Under the pieces are notes generated by a model, which did not search any database, was not told where the DNA came from, and was given only the letters and a program-made list of their open reading frames with translations. Of a stretch of 23,698 nucleotides of DNA, positions 14,685-21,971 are shown piece after piece. Both the position numbers and the translations under genes were made by a program. Source of the stretch: Desulfococcus sp041737845 (lineage in GTDB: Bacteria > Desulfobacterota > Desulfobacteria > Desulfobacterales > Desulfococcaceae); NCBI RefSeq assembly GCF_041737845.1, contig NZ_JBGSQX010000168.1, positions 1-23,698 on the forward strand, written 5' to 3'. How positions within the stretch are numbered: position 1 is the first letter of the stretch; every line of letters starts with the position of its first letter.

Positions 14685-14896
14685 AAGGAGGAAGAGAGAG
14701 GAAAAAATTATTAGGTTGATGAAAGATAAAGCAAAGATCCTGCCAAAAGCATCCGTTTCCCTAAAAAAATTTATTTCTTTGAAGAAATCAAAATGGTTAT
14801 GTATTTATAGGCTTATCCTCTGCGTGCTATTTCATGGTCGGGGAAGGCATCGGCTGCGTGCATTCGGTTTACATTGGTGTACTGTAAATTTATCGG
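14685..14896. other. AT-rich spacer without a credible gene
   Basis: This stretch is markedly AT-richer than its surroundings. A 67-codon ORF (14716-14919) is present, but its ribosome-like AAGGAGG is about 28 bases away and the product is a basic, unstructured-looking sequence, so I do not call it. It may be horizontally acquired or a control region of the operon at 15056. Confidence 0.4.
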
Positions 14897-14913
14897 ATTG
14901 CAATTGTTGCAAT
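14897..14913. promoter_or_regulatory. Palindromic operator candidate upstream of the E1 operon
   Basis: ATTGCAATTGTTGCAAT is a perfect 7-bp inverted repeat with a 3-base centre. One more ATTGCAAT half-site is at 15021-15028, just before the E1 alpha gene. Paired sites on both sides of a promoter (14954-14983) would allow repression or looping by a dimeric regulator. The regulator is not in the window. Confidence 0.45.
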
Positions 14914-14953
14914 GATTAATGTGTGTTATGGGTAAAACAAAAAGTTTAACATA

Positions 14954-14983
14954 TTGAACCCCATGATCGGTCTGAACTATTCA
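14954..14983 (+). promoter_or_regulatory. Possible promoter of the E1 alpha/beta operon
   Basis: TTGAAC (14954-14959) and TATTCA (14978-14983) are 18 bases apart. The leader would be about 65 bases and contains the ATTGCAAT half-site at 15021. Confidence 0.35.
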
Positions 14984-15055
14984 CGCACCCGCCGGGAACA
15001 CACCGATGCGGGCACCCGGCATTGCAATTCTGATTGATCGAGAAGAGGAGACGCC

Positions 15056-16018
15056 ATGCAGATATCCAAAGAAAAAAAGCTGGAAATCCTCCGGTCACTG
15101 CTGCTTTCCCGCAGGTTCGAGGAGGCGCTTACGGAGCTTTGCAAAATACAGGGGAAAATCCCCGGGATGATGATCCTGTGCACCGGACAGGAGGCCGTCG
15201 GCGCAGGGGTGTGCGCGGCGCTCCAGCCGAATGATGCGATCATCACCAATCACCGCAGCCACAGCCACCTCCTGGCCAAAGGGGCCGATCCGAAATCCCT
15301 GATGGCCGAAATCTTCGGGAAACGGACCGGGTGCAACAGGGGCAAGAGCGGGACCCTGCACCTTGCGGTGCCTGAAATCAACGCCCCCTGCACCACCACC
15401 GTGGTCGGCGGCGGGCCGCCCATTGCCGTCGGCAGGGCCTTTGCCCAGCAGTACCGGAAGGAGAAAACCGTCACCGTCTGTTTCATTGGAGACGGGGCGG
15501 CCAATGAGGGCTCCTTTCACGAAGCCCTGAATCTGGCAAGCGTCTGGAGCCTTCCGGTGATCTTTGTGTGCGAGAACAATCTCTATGCCGGGGCCCAGCG
15601 TTATGAGGAACATACCAAGGTGAAGCACATCGCGGACCGGGCCGCCGGCTACGCCATGCCGGGGATGGTGGTCGACGGCAACGACGCCCTGGAGGTCTAT
15701 GCGTCAGCCCGTGAAGCGAGGGTGCGCGCCGTGGCCGGAGAGGGGCCGACCCTCATCGAATACAAGACCTACCGATGGCGGGGCCATGGCGAAAACGATC
15801 TCCAGCTTTACCAGCCCACGGAAGAGATCGCGGCCTGGCAGGCCTCGTGCCCCATCCCGAAGCTGCGGAGCGACATGCTCGCCCAGAAACTGATCAGCGC
15901 GGAGGAACTCCGGGAAATGGAGAGTCGCATCGATGCCGTGGTGCAGGATGCCGTTCGCTTTGCCGAGGAGAGCCCCTATCCCGAGCCCCGGGAGGCCCTT
16001 GAGGATGTCTTTGCATAA
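15056..16018 (+). CDS. 2-oxoacid/acetoin dehydrogenase E1 alpha subunit
   Basis: A 320-residue thiamine-diphosphate-dependent E1 alpha chain of the acetoin/pyruvate dehydrogenase type (AcoA/PdhA). The ThDP motif is clear: GDGAANEGSFHEALNLAS from residue 145 to ENN at 173-175. HRSHSH at 66-71 and the phosphorylation-loop-like TYRWRGHGEND near 240 fit the family. It works as a heterotetramer with the beta chain encoded 34 bases downstream. AGAGGAG precedes the ATG. Substrate cannot be fixed from sequence: acetoin, pyruvate or branched 2-oxoacid are all possible, and no E2 or E3 gene follows in the window. Confidence 0.92.
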   Translation: MQISKEKKLEILRSLLLSRRFEEALTELCKIQGKIPGMMILCTGQEAVGAGVCAALQPNDAIITNHRSHSHLLAKGADPKSLMAEIFGKRTGCNRGKSGTLHLAVPEINAPCTTTVVGGGPPIAVGRAFAQQYRKEKTVTVCFIGDGAANEGSFHEALNLASVWSLPVIFVCENNLYAGAQRYEEHTKVKHIADRAAGYAMPGMVVDGNDALEVYASAREARVRAVAGEGPTLIEYKTYRWRGHGENDLQLYQPTEEIAAWQASCPIPKLRSDMLAQKLISAEELREMESRIDAVVQDAVRFAEESPYPEPREALEDVFA

Positions 16019-16052
16019 AGGAAAAAGATTTCAGAATGAAAGGGGAAAGGCC

Positions 16053-17030
16053 ATGCAGCAATTCGGAATGGGACAGGCCGTGAACCAGGCCCTGAGGGAA
16101 GAAATGGCGCGGGATCCCGATGTCTTCCTTGCCGGGGAAGGCATCGGCGTAAGCATCCACGAGAGCCCGATGCTCCCCACGTATGGGTTGCTGAAGGATT
16201 TCGGCGCCGGACGCGTCAAGGATACGCCGGTCTCGGAGGCGGCCATCGCGGGACTTGCCGTGGGGGCGGCCGAGGCCGGCCTGAAACCGGTCGTGGAGAT
16301 CATGTTCAATCCGTTTTTTACCCTTGCCTCGGACATGATCGTCAATCATGCCGCCAAATTGCGCTACCTGTCGGGTGGAAAATCCTCTTTTCCCCTGGTG
16401 GTGCGCATGAAAACAGGGGCCGGTTTCGGTGCCGGATGCCAGCATTCCCACAACCTGGAAGCCTGGGTCGCCCATTGCCCCGGGCTGAAGGTGGTCATGC
16501 CGGCCACCCCGGCCGATGCCAAGGGGCTCCTCAAGTCCGCGATCCGGGACCCGAACCCCGTTGTTTTCATGGAAGACATGATGCTCTACTTCGTGCCTGG
16601 ACCGGTTCCCGAGGGGGAGTATGTGATCCCCATCGGGCAGGCGGATGTCAAGCGGCCGGGGAAGGACGTCACCGTGGTGACCTGGTCCAAGATGCTGGGG
16701 GTCGCCCTGAAGGCGGCCGGGTCGCTGGCGGGGGAAGGGATCGAGGTGGAGGTCGTCGACCTGCGCACCCTCGTGCCCCTGGACAGGGAAACCCTCTTGG
16801 CCTCCGTTCGGAAGACCGGCCGGCTGGTGGTGTTGCACGAGGCCACCCGCACCGGCGGCTTTGCAGGCGAAGTTGCGGCCGTGGTGATGGAAGAAGCTTT
16901 CGGCTCCCTGAAGGCCCCGCTGCGGCGGGTCACCGGCCCAGACATCCCGGTTCCGGCAAGTCCGCCCCTGGAGCGCTTTTACATCCCCGACGAGGATGGG
17001 CTGATCGCGGCGATAAAGGAAATCCTGTAG
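16053..17030 (+). CDS. 2-oxoacid/acetoin dehydrogenase E1 beta subunit
   Basis: A 325-residue transketolase-like beta chain (AcoB/PdhB type). It shows FGMGQAVNQALREEMARDPDVFLAGEGIG, DTPVSEAAIAGLAVGAAEAGLKPVVEIMF, MKTGAGFGAGCQHSHNLEAW and the C-terminal VEVVDLRTLVPLDRETL plus HEATRTGGFAGEVAA. The ATG at 16053 was chosen by AAAGGGGAAAGG upstream and by family alignment; an in-frame ATG at 15933 lies inside the alpha gene. It forms the alpha2beta2 E1 with the preceding gene. The next gene is convergent, so the operon ends here. Confidence 0.92.
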   Translation: MQQFGMGQAVNQALREEMARDPDVFLAGEGIGVSIHESPMLPTYGLLKDFGAGRVKDTPVSEAAIAGLAVGAAEAGLKPVVEIMFNPFFTLASDMIVNHAAKLRYLSGGKSSFPLVVRMKTGAGFGAGCQHSHNLEAWVAHCPGLKVVMPATPADAKGLLKSAIRDPNPVVFMEDMMLYFVPGPVPEGEYVIPIGQADVKRPGKDVTVVTWSKMLGVALKAAGSLAGEGIEVEVVDLRTLVPLDRETLLASVRKTGRLVVLHEATRTGGFAGEVAAVVMEEAFGSLKAPLRRVTGPDIPVPASPPLERFYIPDEDGLIAAIKEIL

Positions 17031-17080
17031 GGGAGCGTCGGATGCATCCCCCCGATTCTCATCGACAAAAGATGCGCCGG

Positions 17081-18604
17081 TTACTTTTTGACCGGCAAGT
17101 CCCCGAGATTCATGACCTTGGCGAGTTTCCTCGCGATGTCGGTGTTATCGTAAAAACCCGCGAACAGATGCGCCTCCGGGCCCTGGGCGAAGACCGGTAC
17201 CGGCACGCCGGTGTGGGAATAGGATGTCCAGCCGATGCCGGCCCGTTCGTTCAAAACATGGGTGATGGTCACGATGATCGGGTTGCAGTCGCCGTAAAGG
17301 TAGGTGTTTTCAGCGGAGCTGTTGTCGTTGGACCCGCACATGGACTGGTCGTAGGCGTCTTCCAGCTTCTCCTGCTGATATTCGTTGAGGTCGGCCCATT
17401 CCAGGCCGAAAACGGTCTCCATCCATCCGAGCATGACCGTATCGGATGCCAGGTTGTCGGCGTCCAGATGGCCGCCGCAGATTCCGCCCTTGGTCTTTGC
17501 CCGGTGCGGCTTCCACTCGTTGTCCCCGAAATATTGGAAGCTGTTCTTCTGATTCATAAGCCGGTCGTAGTCGGCCGTGTATGCCGTGGTGGCGTGTCCG
17601 ATGGTCATGCCGCCTGTTTCGTGATCTCCCGTGACGACGATCAGCGTCTGCAGGGGATGCTTCCTGTAGAAATCCAGGGCCACGCCGACGGCGTTGTCGA
17701 GGTCAAGGATGTCGCCGACGGCGGCCCTGGCATCGTTGGCATGGCAGGCCCAGTCGATCTTGCCGCCTTCCACCATGATGAAGAATCCGTCGTCACGACG
17801 GGCCTTTTTCTGACTTCCGGATAGATTGGCGACGGCGACCCCGGTCATCTCGGCCAGCGAGAGGTTGGTGTTCCCGGTGTTCAGCCGGTCAATGTCGTAC
17901 GGCATGGCGGAGGCGTCCTGCAGCCAGGGATTGATGCAGACGACCCTGTCCCGGGGGATTTCCTTGAGAGAGAGGATCGATTCCCGGTCTTTCAGCACCT
18001 TGTATCCGTTGGCATCCAGCAGCCTCCAGACGTCCACCGGGCTGTCGGGTCTTGCCAGCCCGCCGCCGCCGAAGAACTCGTATCCGCTTCCAGCCATCTG
18101 CGCGGCGATGGCGTTCATGTCGCTGCGACCCGGCACACTGGCATAATAGGCCGCCGGTGTTGCGTGGTTCAGGGAGACGCTGGAGAGGATGCCGACCTTC
18201 ATCCCCGATTCATGGGCCAGATGGGCGATGCTCTTGTATCTGACGGTCCCGGTTTCGTCCATGCCGATGACGCCGCTCAATGTCTTGAGGCCGCAGGCAA
18301 AAGCCGTCGCCGAGGCCGCGGAGTCGGTTATCAGGCGGTGCGCGTCGCAGGTCGTCTGCAGGCCCGCGACCGTCATTTTGCTCATGTTCAGGCGGTTTTC
18401 CGGCTTCAGCAAATCCGCGGCCGCGGTTGCGTCACCGCCGTTCACGGTGGTCAGGTAGGCCTCGGCCGCCTGAATCTGCGGGCCGGCCATGCCGTCGCCA
18501 AGAAAGAAAAACACGTATTTCGGTTGCTTGGCACTCGCCCCGGTGGCCAGAAACAGAATCGCGAAGGCCGCGGCCATGGATAGCAGATATCTTTTCAGCG
18601 TCAT
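17081..18604 (-). CDS. Alkaline phosphatase (PhoA family), exported
   Basis: A 507-residue alkaline phosphatase with a Sec signal peptide (MTLKRYLLSMAAAFAILFLATGASA). It releases phosphate from phosphomonoesters outside the cytoplasmic membrane. The active-site nucleophile is Ser95 in TDSAASATAF; metal ligands are in FFLGDGMA (Asp37), FIMVEGGKIDWACHANDA, TGDHETGG and YSHTGVPVPVFAQG. Start at 18604 is supported by AGGGAA and by the signal peptide; an in-frame start at 18673 would add 23 residues ahead of it. The central insert with NDNSSAENTYLYGD is a family-specific crown-like extension. No Pho box was recognised upstream. Confidence 0.93.
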   Translation of the reverse strand: MTLKRYLLSMAAAFAILFLATGASAKQPKYVFFFLGDGMAGPQIQAAEAYLTTVNGGDATAAADLLKPENRLNMSKMTVAGLQTTCDAHRLITDSAASATAFACGLKTLSGVIGMDETGTVRYKSIAHLAHESGMKVGILSSVSLNHATPAAYYASVPGRSDMNAIAAQMAGSGYEFFGGGGLARPDSPVDVWRLLDANGYKVLKDRESILSLKEIPRDRVVCINPWLQDASAMPYDIDRLNTGNTNLSLAEMTGVAVANLSGSQKKARRDDGFFIMVEGGKIDWACHANDARAAVGDILDLDNAVGVALDFYRKHPLQTLIVVTGDHETGGMTIGHATTAYTADYDRLMNQKNSFQYFGDNEWKPHRAKTKGGICGGHLDADNLASDTVMLGWMETVFGLEWADLNEYQQEKLEDAYDQSMCGSNDNSSAENTYLYGDCNPIIVTITHVLNERAGIGWTSYSHTGVPVPVFAQGPEAHLFAGFYDNTDIARKLAKVMNLGDLPVKK

Positions 18605-18676
18605 GCGGTATTCCCTGGTCAGTAAATCCAACCGGAGGGTTTCGTGAAAAGTGCTCTGTGCCGCATTGCCCAATTT

Positions 18677-19159
18677 TCAGGTCCCTGCCGCTGAACCCGA
18701 CGGGGCGGGGGACGTCGTCGTCGCCACAAGCGTCTCCAAGGTCCCGAATCTCGGACGGTAATAGAACATTGCCAGCGCCGAGATGCCGATCAGGAAATAG
18801 AGGTAGGCCTCAGCGTCGCCGAGGAAATAGAGAACGAGCCCGAAGATGCCGATGCTCTCTGCGACCGCAAAGGATACCAGCGACATCAGCGAATATCGTT
18901 GGACCACCGCCGCTACCGTCATGCCGGGCCGGGGCTTCATCATTCGTTTTCTGAAGACATCCATGAAAATCAGGAGAGCGGCGGAGATGCTGATGAGGAT
19001 CCTGCGCATCAGGTCGAGGGCGACTCCATTGCCGACCTCCTGCCGGACGGCATCGCCCACCAAGCGGGAGACGACAAGATAGATGCCCAGCGACGTTAAC
19101 ATGGCCAGCCAGATGATCCGGATGACGTTGAAATGTTTCTGCAGTGTGTCGGTGTTCAT
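18677..19159 (-). CDS. Small four-helix membrane protein
   Basis: A 160-residue hypothetical inner-membrane protein with four predicted helices (about 13-31, 49-66, 85-108 and 113-131), a basic loop FRKRMMKPRPGMT between helices two and three, and a Thr/Ser/Ala-rich C-terminal tail. AAAGGA lies before the ATG at 19159. It is 72 bases upstream of the alkaline phosphatase on the same strand. No enzymatic motif is visible and I do not recognise the family. Confidence 0.75.
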   Translation of the reverse strand: MNTDTLQKHFNVIRIIWLAMLTSLGIYLVVSRLVGDAVRQEVGNGVALDLMRRILISISAALLIFMDVFRKRMMKPRPGMTVAAVVQRYSLMSLVSFAVAESIGIFGLVLYFLGDAEAYLYFLIGISALAMFYYRPRFGTLETLVATTTSPAPSGSAAGT

Positions 19160-19192
19160 GCCCCGTCCTTTAAAATGATTCTATCCATACAC

Positions 19193-20047
19193 TCATGAAG
19201 GCCTGATGGCAATCTCCTCGATAAAGGCCGCCTCGTCGTCGGTGATCGCGAAGTCGGCGCTGTCCAGGTCCTGCCGCATGTGGACGCCGCTGGTGGTGCC
19301 CGTGAGCGGCAGGATGCCCGCCTGGATGGCGAAGCGGAACACCACCTGGGCCGGGGTCTTGCCCACGCGCGCCGCGATGCGGGTTATGCCGGGATGGGAG
19401 AGGATGAAGGCGTTGGCGGTCAGCAGGGAAAACCCCTGGTAAATGATCTGGTGGGTCCGGCAGAAGTCCCGGATGGGGCGGTCCCATGCCATCTGAGCGA
19501 AACAGCGGTTCTGGACGACGGCGGGCTTGACCCCGGCGCCGTCCACGAGCGCCTCGAGCTGATCCAGGGCGACGTTGCTCACCCCCAGGCGCAGGGCTCC
19601 GTCCGTGGCGTGAATTCCCTCCATGGCTTTCCACACCGCCCGGTCGCGCTCGGTCAGGCCCCGGCGCACCGATGGGCCGTGGAGCAGGTAGGCGTCGAGG
19701 TAGTCCGTCCGGAGGTGCGCGAGGGAACTCTGGAAAGACTGCCGAACCTGGTCGGCGGGGTCCGCCCGGGGGTCGTAGGGGATCCGGTCGTCCTGGCTTT
19801 CGGCATAGGTGAACTTGGTCTGGAGGAAGAGCTCCTCCCGCCGGATGAGACCGTCTTCAATGGCGGCCGCGACGGCATCCCCCACGGCGGCTTCGACGTA
19901 ATGGCGGCGCTGGTTGGCGGTGTCGATGCCCCGGAACCCGGCGTCGAGCGCCGTCCGTACGAGCGTTTCGGTCGAATCCTCCTTCCAGGCCGTGCCGTAA
20001 ATGAACATGGGATAGTCCCGGGGAGCGGGGCGGGGAATGTGGGCCAT
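19193..20047 (-). CDS. Aldo/keto reductase family oxidoreductase
   Basis: A 284-residue NAD(P)H-dependent aldo/keto reductase with a TIM-barrel fold. The catalytic tetrad is Asp42 (RGIDTA), Tyr50, Lys78 (LQTKFTY) and His123 (YLLHGPS). The Asn/Gln pair after LGVSN and the final ILPLTGTTS block contact the cofactor. AAGGAGA precedes the ATG at 20047. A 16-bp perfect palindrome lies 22 bases upstream in the leader and may control the gene. Substrate unknown; a general carbonyl detoxification role is possible. Confidence 0.92.
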   Translation of the reverse strand: MAHIPRPAPRDYPMFIYGTAWKEDSTETLVRTALDAGFRGIDTANQRRHYVEAAVGDAVAAAIEDGLIRREELFLQTKFTYAESQDDRIPYDPRADPADQVRQSFQSSLAHLRTDYLDAYLLHGPSVRRGLTERDRAVWKAMEGIHATDGALRLGVSNVALDQLEALVDGAGVKPAVVQNRCFAQMAWDRPIRDFCRTHQIIYQGFSLLTANAFILSHPGITRIAARVGKTPAQVVFRFAIQAGILPLTGTTSGVHMRQDLDSADFAITDDEAAFIEEIAIRPS

Positions 20048-20069
20048 GGGCGTGTCTCCTTGCTTTGGA

Positions 20070-20085
20070 TTCCGATTAATCGGAA
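20070..20085. promoter_or_regulatory. 16-bp perfect palindrome before the aldo/keto reductase
   Basis: TTCCGATTAATCGGAA is self-complementary throughout. It lies between the reductase gene and dgkA, 22 bases from the reductase start, in the position of an operator. Without a loop it is a DNA site, not an RNA hairpin. Confidence 0.5.
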
Positions 20086-20120
20086 GAAATGTTTTGAGAT
20101 TTTGACATTATTTATTTCCT

Positions 20121-20516
20121 TCAGCGGAATACCCAGGGGAGCTGAAAGATGCGATAGGTTTCTATCCCCAGGATGATCCCCCACAACAGGATGCAGATGC
20201 CGGCCGCCGCTGCGGCAATGTCCTTGATGACCTTTACCCGATGGCTCTCTTGGGTCGTGATGAAATCGCAGACCGCCTCGATGGCGCTGTTGAAGAGTTC
20301 TGCCTGGAGCATCATGGCTGTTGCTGCCGTGAGGAGCAGAAAGTCCATCCACTGGCGGAAGAAAAAAAAGATGGCAAGAACGACGATCGACAGCAGGAGC
20401 TTGTAGGTGACGCTGAAGTCGTAACGGACGGCGTATTTCAGGCCGGAAAAGACGACCCGGATCTTTCGGATCGGATGAAAGCCGGTTTCGCCCGTGCCCA
20501 GGAACTTGTTTCTCAA
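20121..20516 (-). CDS. DgkA-type diacylglycerol/undecaprenol kinase
   Basis: A small integral-membrane lipid kinase with three helices. The signature ELFNSAIEAVCDF matches the E-x-x-N-x-x-x-E active site of DgkA, and HRVKVIKDIAAAA provides the conserved Lys-Asp. It phosphorylates diacylglycerol or undecaprenol at the inner membrane. Only TTG starts fit. I chose TTG at 20516 because the family tends to begin near RNKFLGTGETG and a GAGAG lies upstream; TTG at 20552 would add 12 residues. It lies 73 bases upstream of the reductase gene and just after the PAP2 phosphatase, which has the opposite lipid-phosphate activity. Confidence 0.85.
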   Translation of the reverse strand: MRNKFLGTGETGFHPIRKIRVVFSGLKYAVRYDFSVTYKLLLSIVVLAIFFFFRQWMDFLLLTAATAMMLQAELFNSAIEAVCDFITTQESHRVKVIKDIAAAAAGICILLWGIILGIETYRIFQLPWVFR

Positions 20517-20589
20517 ATCATGCTCTCTTTCTGTGAATGCGGCGCTGATCAACGACGGCCCATCGGATCCGTATCAGGCTGAAATCGAT

Positions 20590-21072
20590 TCAGATCCAGT
20601 GCGCGGCCCATTTCAAGAGGCGGTGTAAAGTCAGTACCCAGGCGGCACCGAGGATCGCCCCCGCGACAACATCCGAGATATAGTGAACCTGGAGGTAGAC
20701 CCGGGAAATCCCCACCACAAGCGTCGCCAGGCCCAGGCATCCCCAGATGGTTACAGAGGCGGCCGTGGAAACGTGCCGGCCGGCCGCCATGGCGCATGCC
20801 AGGGCCATGGCGGCGGCCTGGGCGGTGTGCGCACTGGGGAAGGAAAAGTCAGCGGGCATGGCCACCAGAAGATCCTGAACATCGGGCCGCGGCCTGGCAA
20901 AGAGACACTTGAGCCCGTGGACCAGGATGAAAGTCCCCAGAAGCCCCCCGGAAACGAGCAGTGCGTCAGCCCTTCGATCGTTGAAAAACAGGAGGCCGGA
21001 GATGATGAGGGCTATGGGGAACAGGATAAGGCCTGATCCGGCCCACGTCACGGTTTTAAAAAAAAAGTCCAA
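20590..21072 (-). CDS. PAP2-family membrane phosphatase
   Basis: A 160-residue integral-membrane phosphatase of the PAP2 type. All three motifs are present: K55-x4-RPRP (LKCLFARPRP), PSAH at 79-82 and SR-x5-HYISD at 123-134. It probably dephosphorylates phosphatidate, phosphatidylglycerol phosphate or undecaprenyl pyrophosphate. The only in-frame start is TTG at 21072, followed at once by nine T in a row; an ATG at about 21083 is one frame off. AAAGGA lies upstream. It neighbours the dgkA gene on the same strand, suggesting a shared role in lipid-phosphate recycling. Confidence 0.87.
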   Translation of the reverse strand: MDFFFKTVTWAGSGLILFPIALIISGLLFFNDRRADALLVSGGLLGTFILVHGLKCLFARPRPDVQDLLVAMPADFSFPSAHTAQAAAMALACAMAAGRHVSTAASVTIWGCLGLATLVVGISRVYLQVHYISDVVAGAILGAAWVLTLHRLLKWAAHWI

Positions 21073-21251
21073 TGGATGCCATCCTTTCCAGGCACCTTCG
21101 TGCCCGAGTTTAACGGAAAAATAATACAGATCGCATCAAATCCCAATAAAGTTTCCATAAAACACCGGTGACGCGGAGGCCTGTCATTGTGACGACCCTT
21201 CAAACGCTTCCGGAACATCCCCATTACATTCAACCAAGGAGATGACCCTCC

Positions 21252-21521
21252 ATGCAGACCGCAGAACAGATCACCGAATCGATGATCACCCTCGAACACA
21301 AATTATCCAAAATATCCATGCACATAGACCATTTGACCCGGAAGATCCGGGATCACCGGCAGGGGGTTCCGCCGGAACCCGGTCGGACGCCCGAAACCGG
21401 GGCCATGAACGACTGGCGGCGAAGGAGTTTTGAGCTCCATCGCATCCGGTCGGAGATGAAATCCAAAAGGGATCTCCTGATGTCGGATATTACCACGATC
21501 CGAGGCCGGTTCGAGTCCTGA
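21252..21521 (+). CDS. Small coiled-coil hypothetical protein, 89 aa
   Basis: An 89-residue, highly charged protein with AAGGAG ten bases before the ATG. Two helical segments with heptad-like spacing (about 4-35 and 55-83) flank a proline-rich linker QGVPPEPGRTPETG, so a helical hairpin or dimer is likely. No cysteines, no membrane segment and no recognised domain. It is followed by a strong terminator and is a single-gene unit. Confidence 0.65.
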   Translation: MQTAEQITESMITLEHKLSKISMHIDHLTRKIRDHRQGVPPEPGRTPETGAMNDWRRRSFELHRIRSEMKSKRDLLMSDITTIRGRFES

Positions 21522-21549
21522 AAACGCAAAATACGAATACCTGAGGACG

Positions 21550-21579
21550 CCTGCACCCCGGGGGTGCGGGCATTTTTTT
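21550..21579 (+). terminator. Intrinsic terminator before the feo region
   Basis: A nine-pair GC stem (21550-21558 with 21562-21570, one T-G pair) closes a three-base loop and is followed by CA and seven T. Confidence 0.85.
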
Positions 21580-21648
21580 CCCCCGCTTCGGTTTAAAGCC
21601 CCGCCGCCCATTCCCCGCAAACCTGTGTTTCCCTCCCGCTGTATTTAT

Positions 21649-21702
21649 TTGCCAGGCAAGACATATTGCTTGACACAAAGAAATGTTTGATATACCAAAC
21701 AT
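21649..21702 (+). promoter_or_regulatory. feoAB promoter with two operator-like palindromes
   Basis: TTGACA at 21670-21675 with TATACC at 21691-21696 (15-base spacer) is the likely promoter. Overlapping the -10 is a 20-bp near-palindrome at 21683-21702, ATGTTTGATATACCAAACAT, with only one mismatched pair. Upstream, TTGCCAGGCAA at 21649-21659 is an 11-bp palindrome that recurs on the other strand at 1778-1788. I expect metal-dependent repression of feo, but the sites are not the Fur consensus I know, so the regulator is open. Confidence 0.6.
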
Positions 21703-21738
21703 CATCATTCAGGCAATTCAAACCATGAGGGATACGCG

Positions 21739-21966
21739 ATGAAGCTCAATTTACGACGCATGCAGGTGGGGCAGGCCGGACGGGTGAAGGCCGTCCACGC
21801 CGAAGGGGAACTGGGCAGAAGGATTCGGGACATGGGGCTGGTGCCGGGGGCCGGAATCAAGTTGCAGAAGCGGGCGCCGTTGAAGGATCCCGTGGCCCTG
21901 AGGGTGATGGGGTTCACCCTGACCCTTCGAAACAACGAAGCCGACTTTATCGATGTGGAGGTGTAA
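21739..21966 (+). CDS. feoA: Ferrous iron transport protein A (FeoA)
   Basis: A 75-residue SH3-like FeoA, the small cytosolic partner of the FeoB ferrous iron transporter. The conserved pattern LGRRIRDMGLVPGAGIKLQKRAPLKDPVALRVMGFTLTLRNNEA is complete. GAGG lies nine bases before the ATG. It ends 5 bases before feoB; the GGAGGTG at the end of feoA probably acts as the ribosome site for feoB. Confidence 0.95.
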   Translation: MKLNLRRMQVGQAGRVKAVHAEGELGRRIRDMGLVPGAGIKLQKRAPLKDPVALRVMGFTLTLRNNEADFIDVEV

Positions 21967-21971
21967 AGGAG

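Noticed and set aside
14716..14919. A 67-codon plus ORF in the AT-rich spacer
   Set aside because: Ribosome-like AAGGAGG is about 28 bases away, no domain, odd composition.
15012..15026. Sigma54-like GGGCAC...TTGCA before the E1 alpha gene
   Set aside because: The spacing between the GG and GC elements is one base too long, and sigma54 promoters need strict spacing.
12737..15055. Attachment-site duplication of the tRNA-Leu 3' end, as expected for an integrated island
   Set aside because: I found no second copy of the tRNA 3' sequence downstream and no integrase, so integration at the tRNA remains an inference.
16436..17824. A 462-codon plus frame running from E1 beta across the intergenic gap into the phosphatase gene
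   Set aside because: It overlaps two strongly supported genes in wrong frames and has no motif.
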